Counted from the first letter of the stretch, positions 26,964 to 35,560 are shown. The stretch: 64,000 nt of DNA from Orlajensenia stereocauli (GCF_039548895.1 NZ_JBCLVG010000003.1); one strand, 5' to 3'. Notes: generated by a model not told the origin, from the letters alone. Translations and numbers: made by a program.

Positions 26964-28460
26964 ATGAAGAACCACTTCCGGCTCCTGCGCAACAGCCTCG
27001 CGGCGTTGCGCATGGCGTGGAGGGGCGCGCTGCCTGCGGTGTTGATTCCGGGGGCGGATGCTGCTGCTGCTGCGGTGCGGTCGATGAGCGACGCCGGGCT
27101 GGTGCGTGTGGTTGATGCGTTGTCGGCGTTGGCGCGGGCGGTGGGGGCGTTGCAGGTGCTCGTCGCCGGCGAAGTCGCTCGCCGGTCGCGGCCCGAGCTG
27201 GGTGCCGAGGGGTTGGCGAAGGTGCAGGGGTTCTCTTCACCGGCTGCGTTGTTGGCGGCGAGTGCGGGTGCGTCCGTGGGGGATGCGACTGCGTTGATCA
27301 CGGTGGGGGAGGCGACCGCGGGGCGGGAGTCGTTCACGGGTGAACGGATGCCGTCGAAGCATCCGTTCGTGGAAGCCGCGGTGGCGGGTGGATGCATCAG
27401 TGTGGCTGCGGCGGCGATGATCACCCGCATGCTCGACAAGGTCGCGCTCCGCGCCGACCCGCAGAGGCTGATCGAGACGGAGGAGACACTCACAGTCGCG
27501 GCGGCTGAGCTCAGTCTGGGCGGGTTGTCGGTGGCGGTGAAGTACGCCGAGGGTCGACTGGATGCTGACGGTGTCCAGCCGCGGGAGGACGAGTTGCGGG
27601 CGGGGAGGTCGTTGTCGATCGTGGAGGAGAAGTCCGGCGCCGTGGTGCTGCGCGGCCACTTCGCGCCTGTTGAGGGCGCCGCCATCGTCGGAGCGATCAA
27701 CGCGCTGGTATCGGCCGAGCTGCGTAGAGCGCGTGACGCGTTCGGACCGTCCCACCCGTGCAGTTGTCCCGACGGGACACCCACTGAGGCATGCACGTGT
27801 GCCGATCCGGTGCTGGTCGAGCAGCGCACGCTGGCGCAGATGCGCGCTGACGCCCTCGCGGATATCGCCCGGCACGTGATCGGGTGCGAGGAGACCACGA
27901 TCGATGCGACGACTGCTGTCGTGGTGCGGATGGACGTGGACGACCTCGCCGATCCCGACAGTGTCGGTGTGGCCACGATCGATGGCATCGCCCAGCCGAT
28001 CTCTGCCGCGACCGCCCGCTGCCTGGCGGCATCCGCCGGCATCATCCCGTTGGTGCTGGGCGGCGACTCCGTCCCGTTGGATCTGGGTCGATCGCAGCGG
28101 TTGTTCTCGAGATCCCAGAAGATCGCCCTCGCCGAACGGGACGGCGGATGCGCGTTCCCCGACTGCACCCGCCCACCGCAGTTCTGCGACGCGCACCACA
28201 TCCGCTGGTGGGACCGACACCACGGCAGCACCGACATCGCGAACGGGGTTCTGCTCTGCTCGTACCATCACCATCTGCTGCACCGCGAAGGATGGGCCAT
28301 CCGGGTGGTCGAGAACCGCACCTGGTTCACGCCACCGGTGCACATCGATCCGGCTCAACGACCGCGGCCGGGCAACAATCTGCGGCGACTGCTCTTGCGG
28401 CCGATGGTTCCCGGTGCGGGCGAGAACGACGCGGGTGGGGCTGATGAACGAGCGGCGTGA
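26964..28460 (+). CDS. DUF222 / HNH endonuclease (13E12 family), copy 2
   Basis: The 498-residue protein is nearly identical to the product of 10645-12138 and keeps every HNH residue (CAFPDCTRPPQFCDAHHI, TDIANGVLLCSYHHHLLH), so both copies look intact rather than one decayed. Differences cluster at residues 17-36 and 140-175, and an extra alanine is present near 35. The start is chosen to match copy 1; no Shine-Dalgarno is visible and the ATG overlaps the stop of the short upstream frame. Thymine-rich third positions (GTTG, GCGTTG) differ slightly from neighbouring genes. Confidence 0.9.
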   Translation: MKNHFRLLRNSLAALRMAWRGALPAVLIPGADAAAAAVRSMSDAGLVRVVDALSALARAVGALQVLVAGEVARRSRPELGAEGLAKVQGFSSPAALLAASAGASVGDATALITVGEATAGRESFTGERMPSKHPFVEAAVAGGCISVAAAAMITRMLDKVALRADPQRLIETEETLTVAAAELSLGGLSVAVKYAEGRLDADGVQPREDELRAGRSLSIVEEKSGAVVLRGHFAPVEGAAIVGAINALVSAELRRARDAFGPSHPCSCPDGTPTEACTCADPVLVEQRTLAQMRADALADIARHVIGCEETTIDATTAVVVRMDVDDLADPDSVGVATIDGIAQPISAATARCLAASAGIIPLVLGGDSVPLDLGRSQRLFSRSQKIALAERDGGCAFPDCTRPPQFCDAHHIRWWDRHHGSTDIANGVLLCSYHHHLLHREGWAIRVVENRTWFTPPVHIDPAQRPRPGNNLRRLLLRPMVPGAGENDAGGADERAA

Positions 28461-28465
28461 CCTTC

Positions 28466-28556
28466 CCGCTCGCTGAGGCCCGGACGAAGTCCGCGGTCGA
28501 AGCGCCTCGAGGAGAGTCGCTTCGGGCGGTCGCTGCGCTCGGCCCTCAGTGAGCGG
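28466..28556. repeat. REP-like element, copy 5
   Basis: This element starts 5 bp after the HNH stop, as in copy 3, with the minus-orientation unit followed by CTTCGGGCGGTCGCTGCGCT and CCCTCAGTGAGCGG. Its identical placement in both HNH units shows it moved or duplicated with the gene. Confidence 0.75.
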
Positions 28557-28631
28557 TGGGGCGCGCCGAACATCGGAACTCTGAAGCTGGGAGAGCGGCA
28601 TCCGGTGACCAAAGCGACGGAACCGAAGCGC

Positions 28632-28661
28632 TTGACAGCGTAGACATCAGATGTCTAGGCT
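28632..28661 (+). promoter_or_regulatory. Promoter of the fuconate dehydratase operon
   Basis: A perfect -35 TTGACA (28632-28637) and -10 TAGGCT (28656-28661) are separated by 18 bp. The GntR operator fills the spacer and overlaps the first base pairs of the -10. Confidence 0.75.
28641..28657. promoter_or_regulatory. GntR/FadR-type operator, perfect palindrome
   Basis: TAGACATCAGATGTCTA is a perfect 17-bp palindrome around a central A. The same AGACATC-N-GATNTCT pattern is in front of the gntR gene at 35524-35538, so this is the likely binding site of that regulator. Binding between -35 and -10 would repress. Confidence 0.8.
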
Positions 28662-28685
28662 CGGCATCGCCCTCGAAAGGACATC

Positions 28686-30020
28686 ATGAGCACCATCGTC
28701 AGCGTTGACACCCGGGACATCCGCTTCCCCACCTCCCTTGAACTCGACGGTTCGGATGCGATGAATCCCGACCCCGACTACTCGGCCGCCTACGTGGCGA
28801 TCCGCACCGATGCCGAGGACGGACTCGAGGGGCACGCGTTCGTGTTCACGATCGGCCGCGGCAACGACGTGCAGGTGGCGGCACTCGACACGCTGCGTGG
28901 TCACCTGGTGGGCCGCGACGTCGAGGATCTGCTCGCCGATATGGGGGCGGCGTCCCGCCTGCTCATGCACGACTCGCAGCTGCGCTGGCTCGGCCCGGAG
29001 AAGGGCGTGATGCACATGGCGATCGGCGCGATCGTCAACGCCCTCTGGGACCTTCGGGCAAAGCGCGCCGGCCAGCCGCTCTGGCTGCACCTCTCGACCC
29101 TCAGCCCCGAAGAGCTCGTCTCGGTCGTGGACTTCCGCTACCTGAGCGATGCACTCACGCCGGAGCAGGCGCTCGAGATCCTGCGGGCAGCCGAACCCAC
29201 TCGCCAGGAGCGCATCGCTCACCTGGTCGAGGCCGGCTACCCCGCCTACACGACCACGCCGGGCTGGCTCGGCTACTCGGACGAGAAGCTCGACCGCCTG
29301 TGCCGAGAGGCCGTGGCCGACGGCTTCCCGCAGATCAAGCTCAAGGTCGGCGCGAACCTCCAGGACGACATCCGTCGCCTCGGCATCGCGCGGGAAGCGG
29401 TCGGACCCGACTTCCCAATCGCCATCGACTCGAACCAGCGCTGGGACGTGGCTGACGCCATCGCCTGGGTGAACGAGCTATCCAGCTTCAACCTGGCCTG
29501 GATCGAGGAGCCGACGAGTCCGGATGACATCCTCGGCCACGCTGCCATCGCCCGCGGCGTCGCCCCGGTGCGGGTGGCGACGGGCGAGCACGTGCAGAAC
29601 CGCATCGTCTTCAAGCAGCTTCTGCAGGCCGAGGGCATGCAGGTGATGCAGATCGACGCGACCCGCGTGGGCGGCGTGAACGAGAACATCGCGAACCTGC
29701 TGCTCGCAGCGAAGTTCGGTGTTCCGGTGTGCCCGCACGCCGGCGGCGTTGGACTCTGCGAGGCCGTGCAGCACCTCTCGATGTTCGACTACGTCGCGGT
29801 GTCGGCCGACATGGACGGCCGCATGATCGAGTTCGTCGACCACCTGCACGAGCACTTCGTGACGCCGACGGTGATGGAGCGCGGGCGCTACCTGGTGCCG
29901 TCGGCCCCGGGAGCCGGCACCGAGATGCTGCCGGCGTCGATCGACGAGTACACGTGGCAGGGCACTTCGGCGGCGGTCGCGGCCACGGCTGCCACGGCTG
30001 CCGCGGCGGCCACGATATGA
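28686..30020 (+). CDS. fucD: L-fuconate dehydratase (enolase superfamily)
   Basis: The 444-residue protein is a mandelate-racemase-group enolase-superfamily enzyme with FucD/ENOSF1 features. It would convert L-fuconate to 2-keto-3-deoxy-L-fuconate. Visible residues include the lysines in QIKLKVGAN (about 215-220), metal ligands in AIDSNQ (about 247), WIEEP (about 274) and ATGEH (about 300), and a histidine in CPHAGGVGLCE (about 351). AAAGG precedes the ATG by 5 nt. It overlaps the next gene by ATGA. The C-terminal Ala/Thr-rich tail after residue 420 is not conserved. A close relative acting on another six-carbon sugar acid is possible. Confidence 0.85.
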   Translation: MSTIVSVDTRDIRFPTSLELDGSDAMNPDPDYSAAYVAIRTDAEDGLEGHAFVFTIGRGNDVQVAALDTLRGHLVGRDVEDLLADMGAASRLLMHDSQLRWLGPEKGVMHMAIGAIVNALWDLRAKRAGQPLWLHLSTLSPEELVSVVDFRYLSDALTPEQALEILRAAEPTRQERIAHLVEAGYPAYTTTPGWLGYSDEKLDRLCREAVADGFPQIKLKVGANLQDDIRRLGIAREAVGPDFPIAIDSNQRWDVADAIAWVNELSSFNLAWIEEPTSPDDILGHAAIARGVAPVRVATGEHVQNRIVFKQLLQAEGMQVMQIDATRVGGVNENIANLLLAAKFGVPVCPHAGGVGLCEAVQHLSMFDYVAVSADMDGRMIEFVDHLHEHFVTPTVMERGRYLVPSAPGAGTEMLPASIDEYTWQGTSAAVAATAATAAAAATI

Positions 30021-30979
30021 GCGTCACCTCGGCGCGGCGCCTCGGCCCCGTCGGGTTCGGCGGCGCGCCCCTCGGCAACCTCTACCGGGCCGTGAGCGAT
30101 GCGGATGCCGCAGCCACTGTCGCGGCGGCGTGGGAGAGCGGCATCCGTTACTACGACACGGCTCCGCACTACGGACTCGGGTTGTCGGAGAAGCGACTCG
30201 GTGCGGCCCTCCGCGACAAGCCGCGCAGCGAGTTCACCATCTCCACGAAGGTGGGACGGGTGCTCGAGCCGAACCCGGCGTTCGATGGCGGCGACGACCT
30301 CGCTGATGCCTACGCCGTGCCGAACGAGCTCGTGCGGCGGTTCGATCCGAGTGAGGCCGGCATCCGGCGCAGCATCGAGGACTCCCTCGAGCGACTCGGC
30401 CTCGACAGCATCGACATCGCCTACCTGCACGACCCGGACGTCTACGACCTCGACCGCGGACTCGCCGAGGGCCTTCCCGCCCTGCAGCGGCTGCGCGACG
30501 AGGGCATCGTCGGCGCGATCGGCATCGGCATGAACGACGCGGATGCTGCAGCGCGTGCCGTGCGCGAAGGCGACATCGACCTGGTCATGATCGCCGGCCG
30601 GTACACCCTGCTCGAGCAGCCGGCGCTGACCGAGCTGCTGCCGCTCTGTCTGGAACGGGGCGTCGGCGTCGTGGCCGCGGCTCCCTACAACTCCGGACTG
30701 CTCGCGACCGACGAGCCGCACGCCAGCGCGCACTACGACTACGCCCCAGTCGGCGACGCGGTGCTGGAGCGGGCGCGACGGATCGCGGCGATCTGCCGGG
30801 AGCACGGGGTGCCGCTGCCGGTGGCCGCGATGCAGTATCCGCTGCGGCATCCGGCGGTCCGCACCGTCGTGGTGGGCTCGGCGCGAGCGGATGCCGTGCG
30901 CGAGAACGTGGCGCGAGCGAAGGCCGCCGTGCCCGATGCGTTGTGGGACGCGCTGCGCGACGAGGGGTTCGCCCCGTGA
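30017..30979 (+). CDS. Aldo/keto reductase, probable L-fucose (D-threo-aldose) dehydrogenase
   Basis: The 320-residue TIM-barrel protein has the AKR tetrad in YYDTAPHYGLG (Asp, Tyr), ISTKVGR (Lys) and YLHDPD (His), and NADP-binding elements near VVVGSARADAVREN. Its sequence type fits D-threo-aldose 1-dehydrogenase, which oxidises L-fucose to the lactone, the step that feeds the fuconate dehydratase. The start overlaps the previous stop (ATGA), so the two are translationally coupled. The lactonase and later steps are not in the window. Confidence 0.83.
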   Translation: MSVTSARRLGPVGFGGAPLGNLYRAVSDADAAATVAAAWESGIRYYDTAPHYGLGLSEKRLGAALRDKPRSEFTISTKVGRVLEPNPAFDGGDDLADAYAVPNELVRRFDPSEAGIRRSIEDSLERLGLDSIDIAYLHDPDVYDLDRGLAEGLPALQRLRDEGIVGAIGIGMNDADAAARAVREGDIDLVMIAGRYTLLEQPALTELLPLCLERGVGVVAAAPYNSGLLATDEPHASAHYDYAPVGDAVLERARRIAAICREHGVPLPVAAMQYPLRHPAVRTVVVGSARADAVRENVARAKAAVPDALWDALRDEGFAP

Positions 30980-31058
30980 GCGCGCGTAGTGGAGTCCAGA
31001 TCCGACCTCTGGGGGCATTCCGCATCACAGATCTCGGAATGGCCTCAGAATCGGCCAC

Positions 31059-31073
31059 AGACATCCGACGAGT
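31059..31073. promoter_or_regulatory. Candidate GntR operator before the importer
   Basis: AGACATCCGACGAGT has the intact left half AGACATCCG of the site but a poorly matching right half. It is about 45 bp upstream of the importer start. Confidence 0.45.
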
Positions 31074-31115
31074 AGTACACTCGAGCACACCCATCTCAAG
31101 GAAGAGAGGCCCCCA

Positions 31116-32642
31116 GTGAGCGCGGTACAGACGCCACCACTTCTCGAGCTCGAGGGTGTCAGCAAGGGCTTCCCGGGAGTGCTCGCCCTGGACGACGTGC
31201 GACTCGATCTGCGTCACGGCGAGGTGCTCGCCCTCGTCGGCGAGAACGGAGCCGGCAAGTCGACTCTCATGAAGCTGCTCGCCGGCATCTACACCCCCGA
31301 CGCCGGCGTCTTCCGCATGAACGGCCAGGAGCTGGTGATCGACGGCCCGCGTCACGCGCAGGAGCAGGGCATCAGCATCATCCACCAGGAGTTCAACCTC
31401 ATGCCCGACCTCACCGTCGCGCAGAACATCTTCATCGGGCGCGAGAAGCGCTCGGCCGGCCTGTTCCTCGACGAGCGCGCCCTCAACGCCCGGGCGCAGG
31501 AGCTCTTCGACCGTCTCGGCCTCGCGCTCGACCCCGACGAGCCCGTCGAACGGCTCACCGTCGCCCGTCAGCAGATGGTGGAGATCGCCAAGGCGCTCTC
31601 CTTCGACGCCAAGGTGCTCATCATGGACGAGCCGACGGCCGCCCTGAACGACGCCGAGGTCGACGTGCTGTTCGACCTCATCCGCCGCTTCCGCTCGCCG
31701 GACACCGGCGTCATCTACATCTCGCACCGCATGGAGGAGCTCGCGCGCATCTCCGATCGCATCTCGGTGCTGCGCGACGGCCGCTACATCGACACGCTCG
31801 AGACGGCATCCGCCGACCAGAAGCAGGTCATCTCGCTCATGGTCGGCCGCGAACTGCGGTCCGAGCAGCGGCCGGGCCCTGTGGCGGCATCCGACGCCCC
31901 GGTGCTCGCTGTGCAGGGACTCTCGACCAAGCGGCTGCTGCGCGACGTGAGCTTCGAGGTGCACGCCGGCGAGATCCTCGGGTTCGCCGGACTCATGGGC
32001 GCCGGACGCACCGAGGTGGCGCGCGCCATCGTCGGCGCAGACCGACGGGACGGCGGCGTCATCACGATGCGCGGCACGCAGGTCGACATCCAGAATCCGG
32101 CGGATGCCGCACGGCTGGGCATCGGCTACCTCTCCGAGGACCGCAAGCAACTGGGCGTGCTGCTCGAGCGCAGCGTGCGCGAGAACATCGTGCTGGCCTC
32201 CCTCCGCGACTACGTGAGCGGTCTCGGCTTCGTGAACAACAGGCGCATCGAGGCGACGGGCAAGGAGTACGTCTCGAAGCTGCGCATCAAGACGCCGTCG
32301 ACGGCGCAGCTCGTGCGCAACCTCTCGGGCGGCAACCAGCAGAAGGTCGTCATCGCCAAATGGCTGGCGAAGGACTGCGACGTGCTCATCTTCGACGAAC
32401 CGACGCGCGGCATCGACGTCGGGGCGAAGGAGGAGATCTACGCGCTGCTGCGTCAGCTCGCCGATCAGGGCAAGGCGATCATCATGATCTCCTCCGAGCT
32501 TCCCGAGGTGCTGCGGCTGTCCAACCGCATCGCCATCATGGCCGAGGGCCGCCTCACCGCAGTGCTCGACAACGCCGACGCCTCTCCCGAGGCCGTCATG
32601 GACTACGCCACCCGCTTCAGCGCCGAAGGAACGATCGCATGA
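31116..32642 (+). CDS. Sugar ABC importer ATPase (RbsA type)
   Basis: The 508-residue protein has two ABC domains. The first has Walker A GENGAGKST near residue 45 and VIIMDEPTAALN. The second has the usual degenerate A loop (GLMGAGRTE) but an intact signature LSGGNQQKV near 405 and FDEPTRGIDVG. This is typical of RbsA/XylG/AraG energising subunits of high-affinity monosaccharide importers. It starts with GTG after GAAGAGAGG. The permease starts at its stop (ATGA). Context makes L-fucose or a related deoxysugar the likely substrate. Confidence 0.92.
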   Translation: MSAVQTPPLLELEGVSKGFPGVLALDDVRLDLRHGEVLALVGENGAGKSTLMKLLAGIYTPDAGVFRMNGQELVIDGPRHAQEQGISIIHQEFNLMPDLTVAQNIFIGREKRSAGLFLDERALNARAQELFDRLGLALDPDEPVERLTVARQQMVEIAKALSFDAKVLIMDEPTAALNDAEVDVLFDLIRRFRSPDTGVIYISHRMEELARISDRISVLRDGRYIDTLETASADQKQVISLMVGRELRSEQRPGPVAASDAPVLAVQGLSTKRLLRDVSFEVHAGEILGFAGLMGAGRTEVARAIVGADRRDGGVITMRGTQVDIQNPADAARLGIGYLSEDRKQLGVLLERSVRENIVLASLRDYVSGLGFVNNRRIEATGKEYVSKLRIKTPSTAQLVRNLSGGNQQKVVIAKWLAKDCDVLIFDEPTRGIDVGAKEEIYALLRQLADQGKAIIMISSELPEVLRLSNRIAIMAEGRLTAVLDNADASPEAVMDYATRFSAEGTIA

Positions 32643-33697
32643 GCCCCACAACGACACCGACAGCGAACCCGAGCGGGCGACCGAACGCCGATGCGCAGAC
32701 GCCGTCGACCTCCGCCTACGCGGCGATCGACGCCGGCAAGCCGCGCTTCGCCTGGGTGCGCGGATCCCTGCAGCAGGTCCTCGCCGCCGCCAGCCTCATC
32801 GTGATCGTCATCTTCTTCTCGGTCGCCAGCACGCACTTCTTCACGGCCAACAATCTGATCTCGATCCTGACTGCCGCGACAGTCACCGGCATCCTGGCGC
32901 TCGGAACGACGTTCGTGATCATCACCGGCGGCATCGACCTCTCGATCGGTACGGTGATGGTGCTCTGCGGCGTGATGGCCGGCGTCTTCCTCACCTACTG
33001 GGGCTGGCCCCTGTGGGCCGGCGTGCTCGCGACCATCGTGTTCGGCGGCATCATCGGCCTGATCAACGGCGTGAACGTTTCGGTCCTCGGCATCCCGCCG
33101 TTCATCGCGACGCTCGGCATGATGCTCATCGCCGCCGGCCTGTCGCTCGTGATCTCGGGCACCAAGCCCATCTACTTCAACGACACCCCCGAGTTCCAGC
33201 AGATCATGAACCTGTCGATCATCCCCGGCGTGCGCTTTCCCCTCGGCGTGGCCATCTTCATCGTGATGATCGTCGTCGCGGCCATCCTGCTGTCGCGCAC
33301 CATCATCGGTCGCTACACCTTCTCGATCGGCTCGAACGAGGCGGCCACGGCCCTCTCCGGCGTCAACGTGCGCCGCTGGAAGATCATCATCTACACCCTC
33401 GCCGGCCTGTTCGTCGGCCTCGCGGGAGTGCTCAGCGCCTCACGTCTCTCGTCGGCCCAGCCGACGGGCGGCATGGGCCTCGAGCTCGAGGCCATCGCGG
33501 CCGTCGTGATCGGCGGAACCTCGCTGCAGGGTGGCAAGGGATCCATCATCGGCACCGTCATCGGCGCCCTCATCATGGCCGTTCTCACCAACGGCCTCCG
33601 CATCATCTCAGTCCCCCAGGAGTGGCAGTCGGTCGCGGTCGGCATCGTCATCCTGGTGGCCGTCTACCTCGACATGCTGCGGCGGCGCCGGGACTGA
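32639..33697 (+). CDS. Sugar ABC importer permease (RbsC type)
   Basis: The 352-residue protein has a polar N-terminal 45 residues and then about nine or ten helices, with the BPD_transp_2 motif GTTFVIITGGIDLSIGTVM near residue 90 and the coupling loop SNEAATALSGVNVRRWKI near 230. One gene with one ATPase gene implies a permease homodimer. It overlaps the ATPase stop by ATGA. Confidence 0.92.
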   Translation: MSPTTTPTANPSGRPNADAQTPSTSAYAAIDAGKPRFAWVRGSLQQVLAAASLIVIVIFFSVASTHFFTANNLISILTAATVTGILALGTTFVIITGGIDLSIGTVMVLCGVMAGVFLTYWGWPLWAGVLATIVFGGIIGLINGVNVSVLGIPPFIATLGMMLIAAGLSLVISGTKPIYFNDTPEFQQIMNLSIIPGVRFPLGVAIFIVMIVVAAILLSRTIIGRYTFSIGSNEAATALSGVNVRRWKIIIYTLAGLFVGLAGVLSASRLSSAQPTGGMGLELEAIAAVVIGGTSLQGGKGSIIGTVIGALIMAVLTNGLRIISVPQEWQSVAVGIVILVAVYLDMLRRRRD

Positions 33698-33705
33698 GAC
33701 ATCCG
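33697..33705. promoter_or_regulatory. GntR half-site before the binding-protein gene
   Basis: AGACATCCG, identical to the left half-sites at 31059 and 35524, lies at the permease stop and 37 nt before the binding-protein start. The right half is absent. It may mark extra control of the abundantly needed binding protein. Confidence 0.3.
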
Positions 33706-33741
33706 TAACACACAGCGAACCAACAACACAAAGGAGTGACC

Positions 33742-34737
33742 ATGTTCACAAAGCGCGCGATGGGGGCCGTCGTCGGCCTCGCGGCGGCAGCGCTCATCCT
33801 CTCCGGATGCGCCAGCGACGGTGGCGGAGACAGCTCGGGCGGCAGCGGTGGTGGCGACGGCGACAAGCCGTACGTCGCGCTCGTCTCCAAGGGCTTCCAG
33901 CACCAGTTCTGGCAGGCAGTGAAGTCGGGGGCCGAGCAGGCTGCCGACGAGTTCGGCGTCGAGCTGACCTTCGAGGGACCCGACACCGAGGCCGATGTCG
34001 ACCAGCAGATCCAGATGCTGCAGACGGCGCTCGACAAGAGTCCGGCCGCGATCGGATTCGCGGCCCTCGACAGCCAGGCCGCCGGCCCGCTGCTGCAGCA
34101 GGCGAAGGACTCCAACATCCCGGTGATCGCGTTCGACTCCGGCGTCGACAGCGACATCCCTGTCACGACGGCGGCGACGGACAACACCGCTGCCGCGGCT
34201 GAGGCCGCCAAGCACATGGCCGACGCGATCGGCAACGAGGGCAAGGTCGCTCTCGTCGTGCACGACCAGACCTCGGTGACGGGTCAGGAGCGTCGCGACG
34301 GCTTCGTCGACTACATGGAGAAGAACGAACCGAACATCGAGATCGTCGACATCCAGTACGGCGGCGGCGATCAGGCGAAGTCGGCCGACCTCGCGAAGGC
34401 CATCATCGCGGCGAACCCCGACCTCAAGGGCCTGTACGGCTCGAACGAGGGCTCGGCCATCGGCGTGGTGCAGGCAGTCAAGGAGCTCGGCATCGACCCC
34501 ACGAAGCTCGTGGTGGTCGGCTTCGACTCGGGCAAGGCGCAGATGGACGCCATTCGTGACGGCCAGATGCTCGGTGCGATCACTCAGAACCCCGTCGGCA
34601 TCGGCTACGAGACCGTGAAGGCCGCCGTCGAGGCGATCGACGGCAAGGATCTGCCGAAGTCGATCGACACCGGTTACTACTGGTACGACAAGGACAACAT
34701 CGACGACGAGAAGATCGCCGCCGTTCTGTACGAGTAG
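33742..34737 (+). CDS. Sugar-binding lipoprotein (RbsB type)
   Basis: The 331-residue protein has a lipoprotein signal peptide with lipobox LSGC (Cys23), a Ser/Gly linker, and a periplasmic-binding-protein type I fold (YVALVSKGFQHQFWQAVKSG ... VVVGFDSGKAQMDAIRDG). It is the extracellular receptor of the importer encoded just upstream. A strong AAGGAG lies 5 nt before the ATG at 33742, which rules out the GTG at 33736. A terminator hairpin follows. Confidence 0.93.
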   Translation: MFTKRAMGAVVGLAAAALILSGCASDGGGDSSGGSGGGDGDKPYVALVSKGFQHQFWQAVKSGAEQAADEFGVELTFEGPDTEADVDQQIQMLQTALDKSPAAIGFAALDSQAAGPLLQQAKDSNIPVIAFDSGVDSDIPVTTAATDNTAAAAEAAKHMADAIGNEGKVALVVHDQTSVTGQERRDGFVDYMEKNEPNIEIVDIQYGGGDQAKSADLAKAIIAANPDLKGLYGSNEGSAIGVVQAVKELGIDPTKLVVVGFDSGKAQMDAIRDGQMLGAITQNPVGIGYETVKAAVEAIDGKDLPKSIDTGYYWYDKDNIDDEKIAAVLYE

Positions 34738-34756
34738 GGCGCACGAGGGGAACGGG

Positions 34757-34784
34757 AGAGGCGTCGACGAGAGTCGGCGCCTCT
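34757..34784 (+). terminator. Terminator hairpin of the sugar importer operon
   Basis: AGAGGCGTCGAC and GTCGGCGCCTCT form a 12-bp stem with one G-U-type mismatch and a GAGA loop. It begins 19 nt after the binding-protein stop and lies between convergent genes. Confidence 0.75.
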
Positions 34785-34804
34785 TCCTCGTGGTGTCGAC
34801 GCCT

Positions 34805-35497
34805 CTAGAGCCTCGGCGCCTCGGGCCCGAGCGCACTCCGCAGCCACTGCTCGACACCCGAGACGTGCACGACGGTGAGGGCCGAGGCCAGGTCGCCGTC
34901 ACCCGCCGCGATCGCATCGAGGATGGCGTGGTGCTCCTGCAGGGTGCGGCCGACAGCGTTCTCCTGCGTGATGCCGCGCCAGATGCGTGCACGCACGGTG
35001 TGCGAGGACAGCGAGTCGATGAGGCTCGCAAGGTAGGCGTTGCCTGCCGCCTCGGCGATGCCGCGGTGGAACTCGAGGTCGTGCTCGACGAGGCCGGCGA
35101 CATCCGCCGCCTGATCCACGCTGGCCACGACCTCGCGCAGCTTCTCGAGGTCGGGTTCGGTCGCGTTGCGGGCGGCCAGCGATGAGGCTGCAGGCTCGAG
35201 GATGCGACGAACAGCGAAGATCTCGAGCACGGAGTGGTCGTCGTGCAGGTCGACGACGAACGACATCGCCTCGAGCAGCAGTCGCGGCTCGAGGCTGGTG
35301 ACGTAGGTGCCGTCGCCGCGCCGCACGTCGAGAACCCTGATGACCTCGAGGGCCTTCACGGCCTCACGGAGAGATGACCTGGAGAGACCGAGGCTCTCGC
35401 TGAGCTCCTTCTCGGGCGGGAGCCTGTCACCTGGGGCGAGAGAACCCGCAATGATCATCTCTTTGATCTTCAGGATCGCTTCGTCGGTGACCGCCAT
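34805..35497 (-). CDS. GntR/FadR-family regulator of the sugar-acid locus
   Basis: The 230-residue protein has a winged helix at about 1-70 (PGDRLPPEKELSESLGLSRS then SLREAVKALE) and an FCD effector domain at about 90-215 with the metal-binding residues in EHDLEFHRGIAEAAGN and LQEHHAILDAI. FadR-subfamily repressors respond to sugar acids or carboxylates. It closes the locus and has a near-perfect copy of the operator in its own promoter, so it is probably an autoregulated repressor of 28686-34737. Confidence 0.9.
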   Translation of the reverse strand: MAVTDEAILKIKEMIIAGSLAPGDRLPPEKELSESLGLSRSSLREAVKALEVIRVLDVRRGDGTYVTSLEPRLLLEAMSFVVDLHDDHSVLEIFAVRRILEPAASSLAARNATEPDLEKLREVVASVDQAADVAGLVEHDLEFHRGIAEAAGNAYLASLIDSLSSHTVRARIWRGITQENAVGRTLQEHHAILDAIAAGDGDLASALTVVHVSGVEQWLRSALGPEAPRL

Positions 35498-35503
35498 GCC
35501 CCG

Positions 35504-35509
35504 ATCGTA
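35504..35509 (-). promoter_or_regulatory. -10 box of the gntR gene (leaderless start)
   Basis: TACGAT on the minus strand ends 6 nt before the ATG at 35497. Confidence 0.55.
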
Positions 35510-35523
35510 GCGTGCGACCGTGA

Positions 35524-35538
35524 AGACATCCGATCTCT
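35524..35538. promoter_or_regulatory. GntR operator in its own promoter
   Basis: AGACATCCGATCTCT has one mismatch from perfect symmetry and centres about 22 bp upstream of the gntR -10 box, near its -35 position. Confidence 0.65.
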
Positions 35539-35539
35539 C

Positions 35540-35559
35540 ACAGGGCCTCTTTTCCCTGT
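35540..35559 (-). terminator. Weak hairpin after the sortase gene
   Basis: ACAGGG and CCCTGT form a 6-bp stem around an 8-nt loop directly after the sortase stop. A short A run on the minus strand is in the loop, not after the stem, so termination is uncertain. Confidence 0.35.
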
Positions 35560-35560
35560 T

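Larger units (their letters stand above)
26899..28556. repeat. Duplicated DUF222/HNH unit, copy 2
   Basis: This is the second copy of the unit at 10580-12234, again running from ATCGGGTTATCCAC to the REP element. The flanks outside this span are unrelated to those of copy 1. I see no target-site duplication or terminal inverted repeat. Confidence 0.85.

Noticed and set aside
25616..28237. An 873-codon open frame on the minus strand opposite the second HNH gene
   Set aside because: The plus strand encodes a clear DUF222/HNH protein with matching motifs. The minus frame is Ser/Arg/Ala-rich and reads across three plus-strand genes, as expected of a high-GC shadow frame.
30585..32657. A 690-codon minus-strand frame opposite the sugar importer ATPase
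   Set aside because: The plus strand has both ABC domains with Walker and signature motifs. The minus frame has no recognisable domain.
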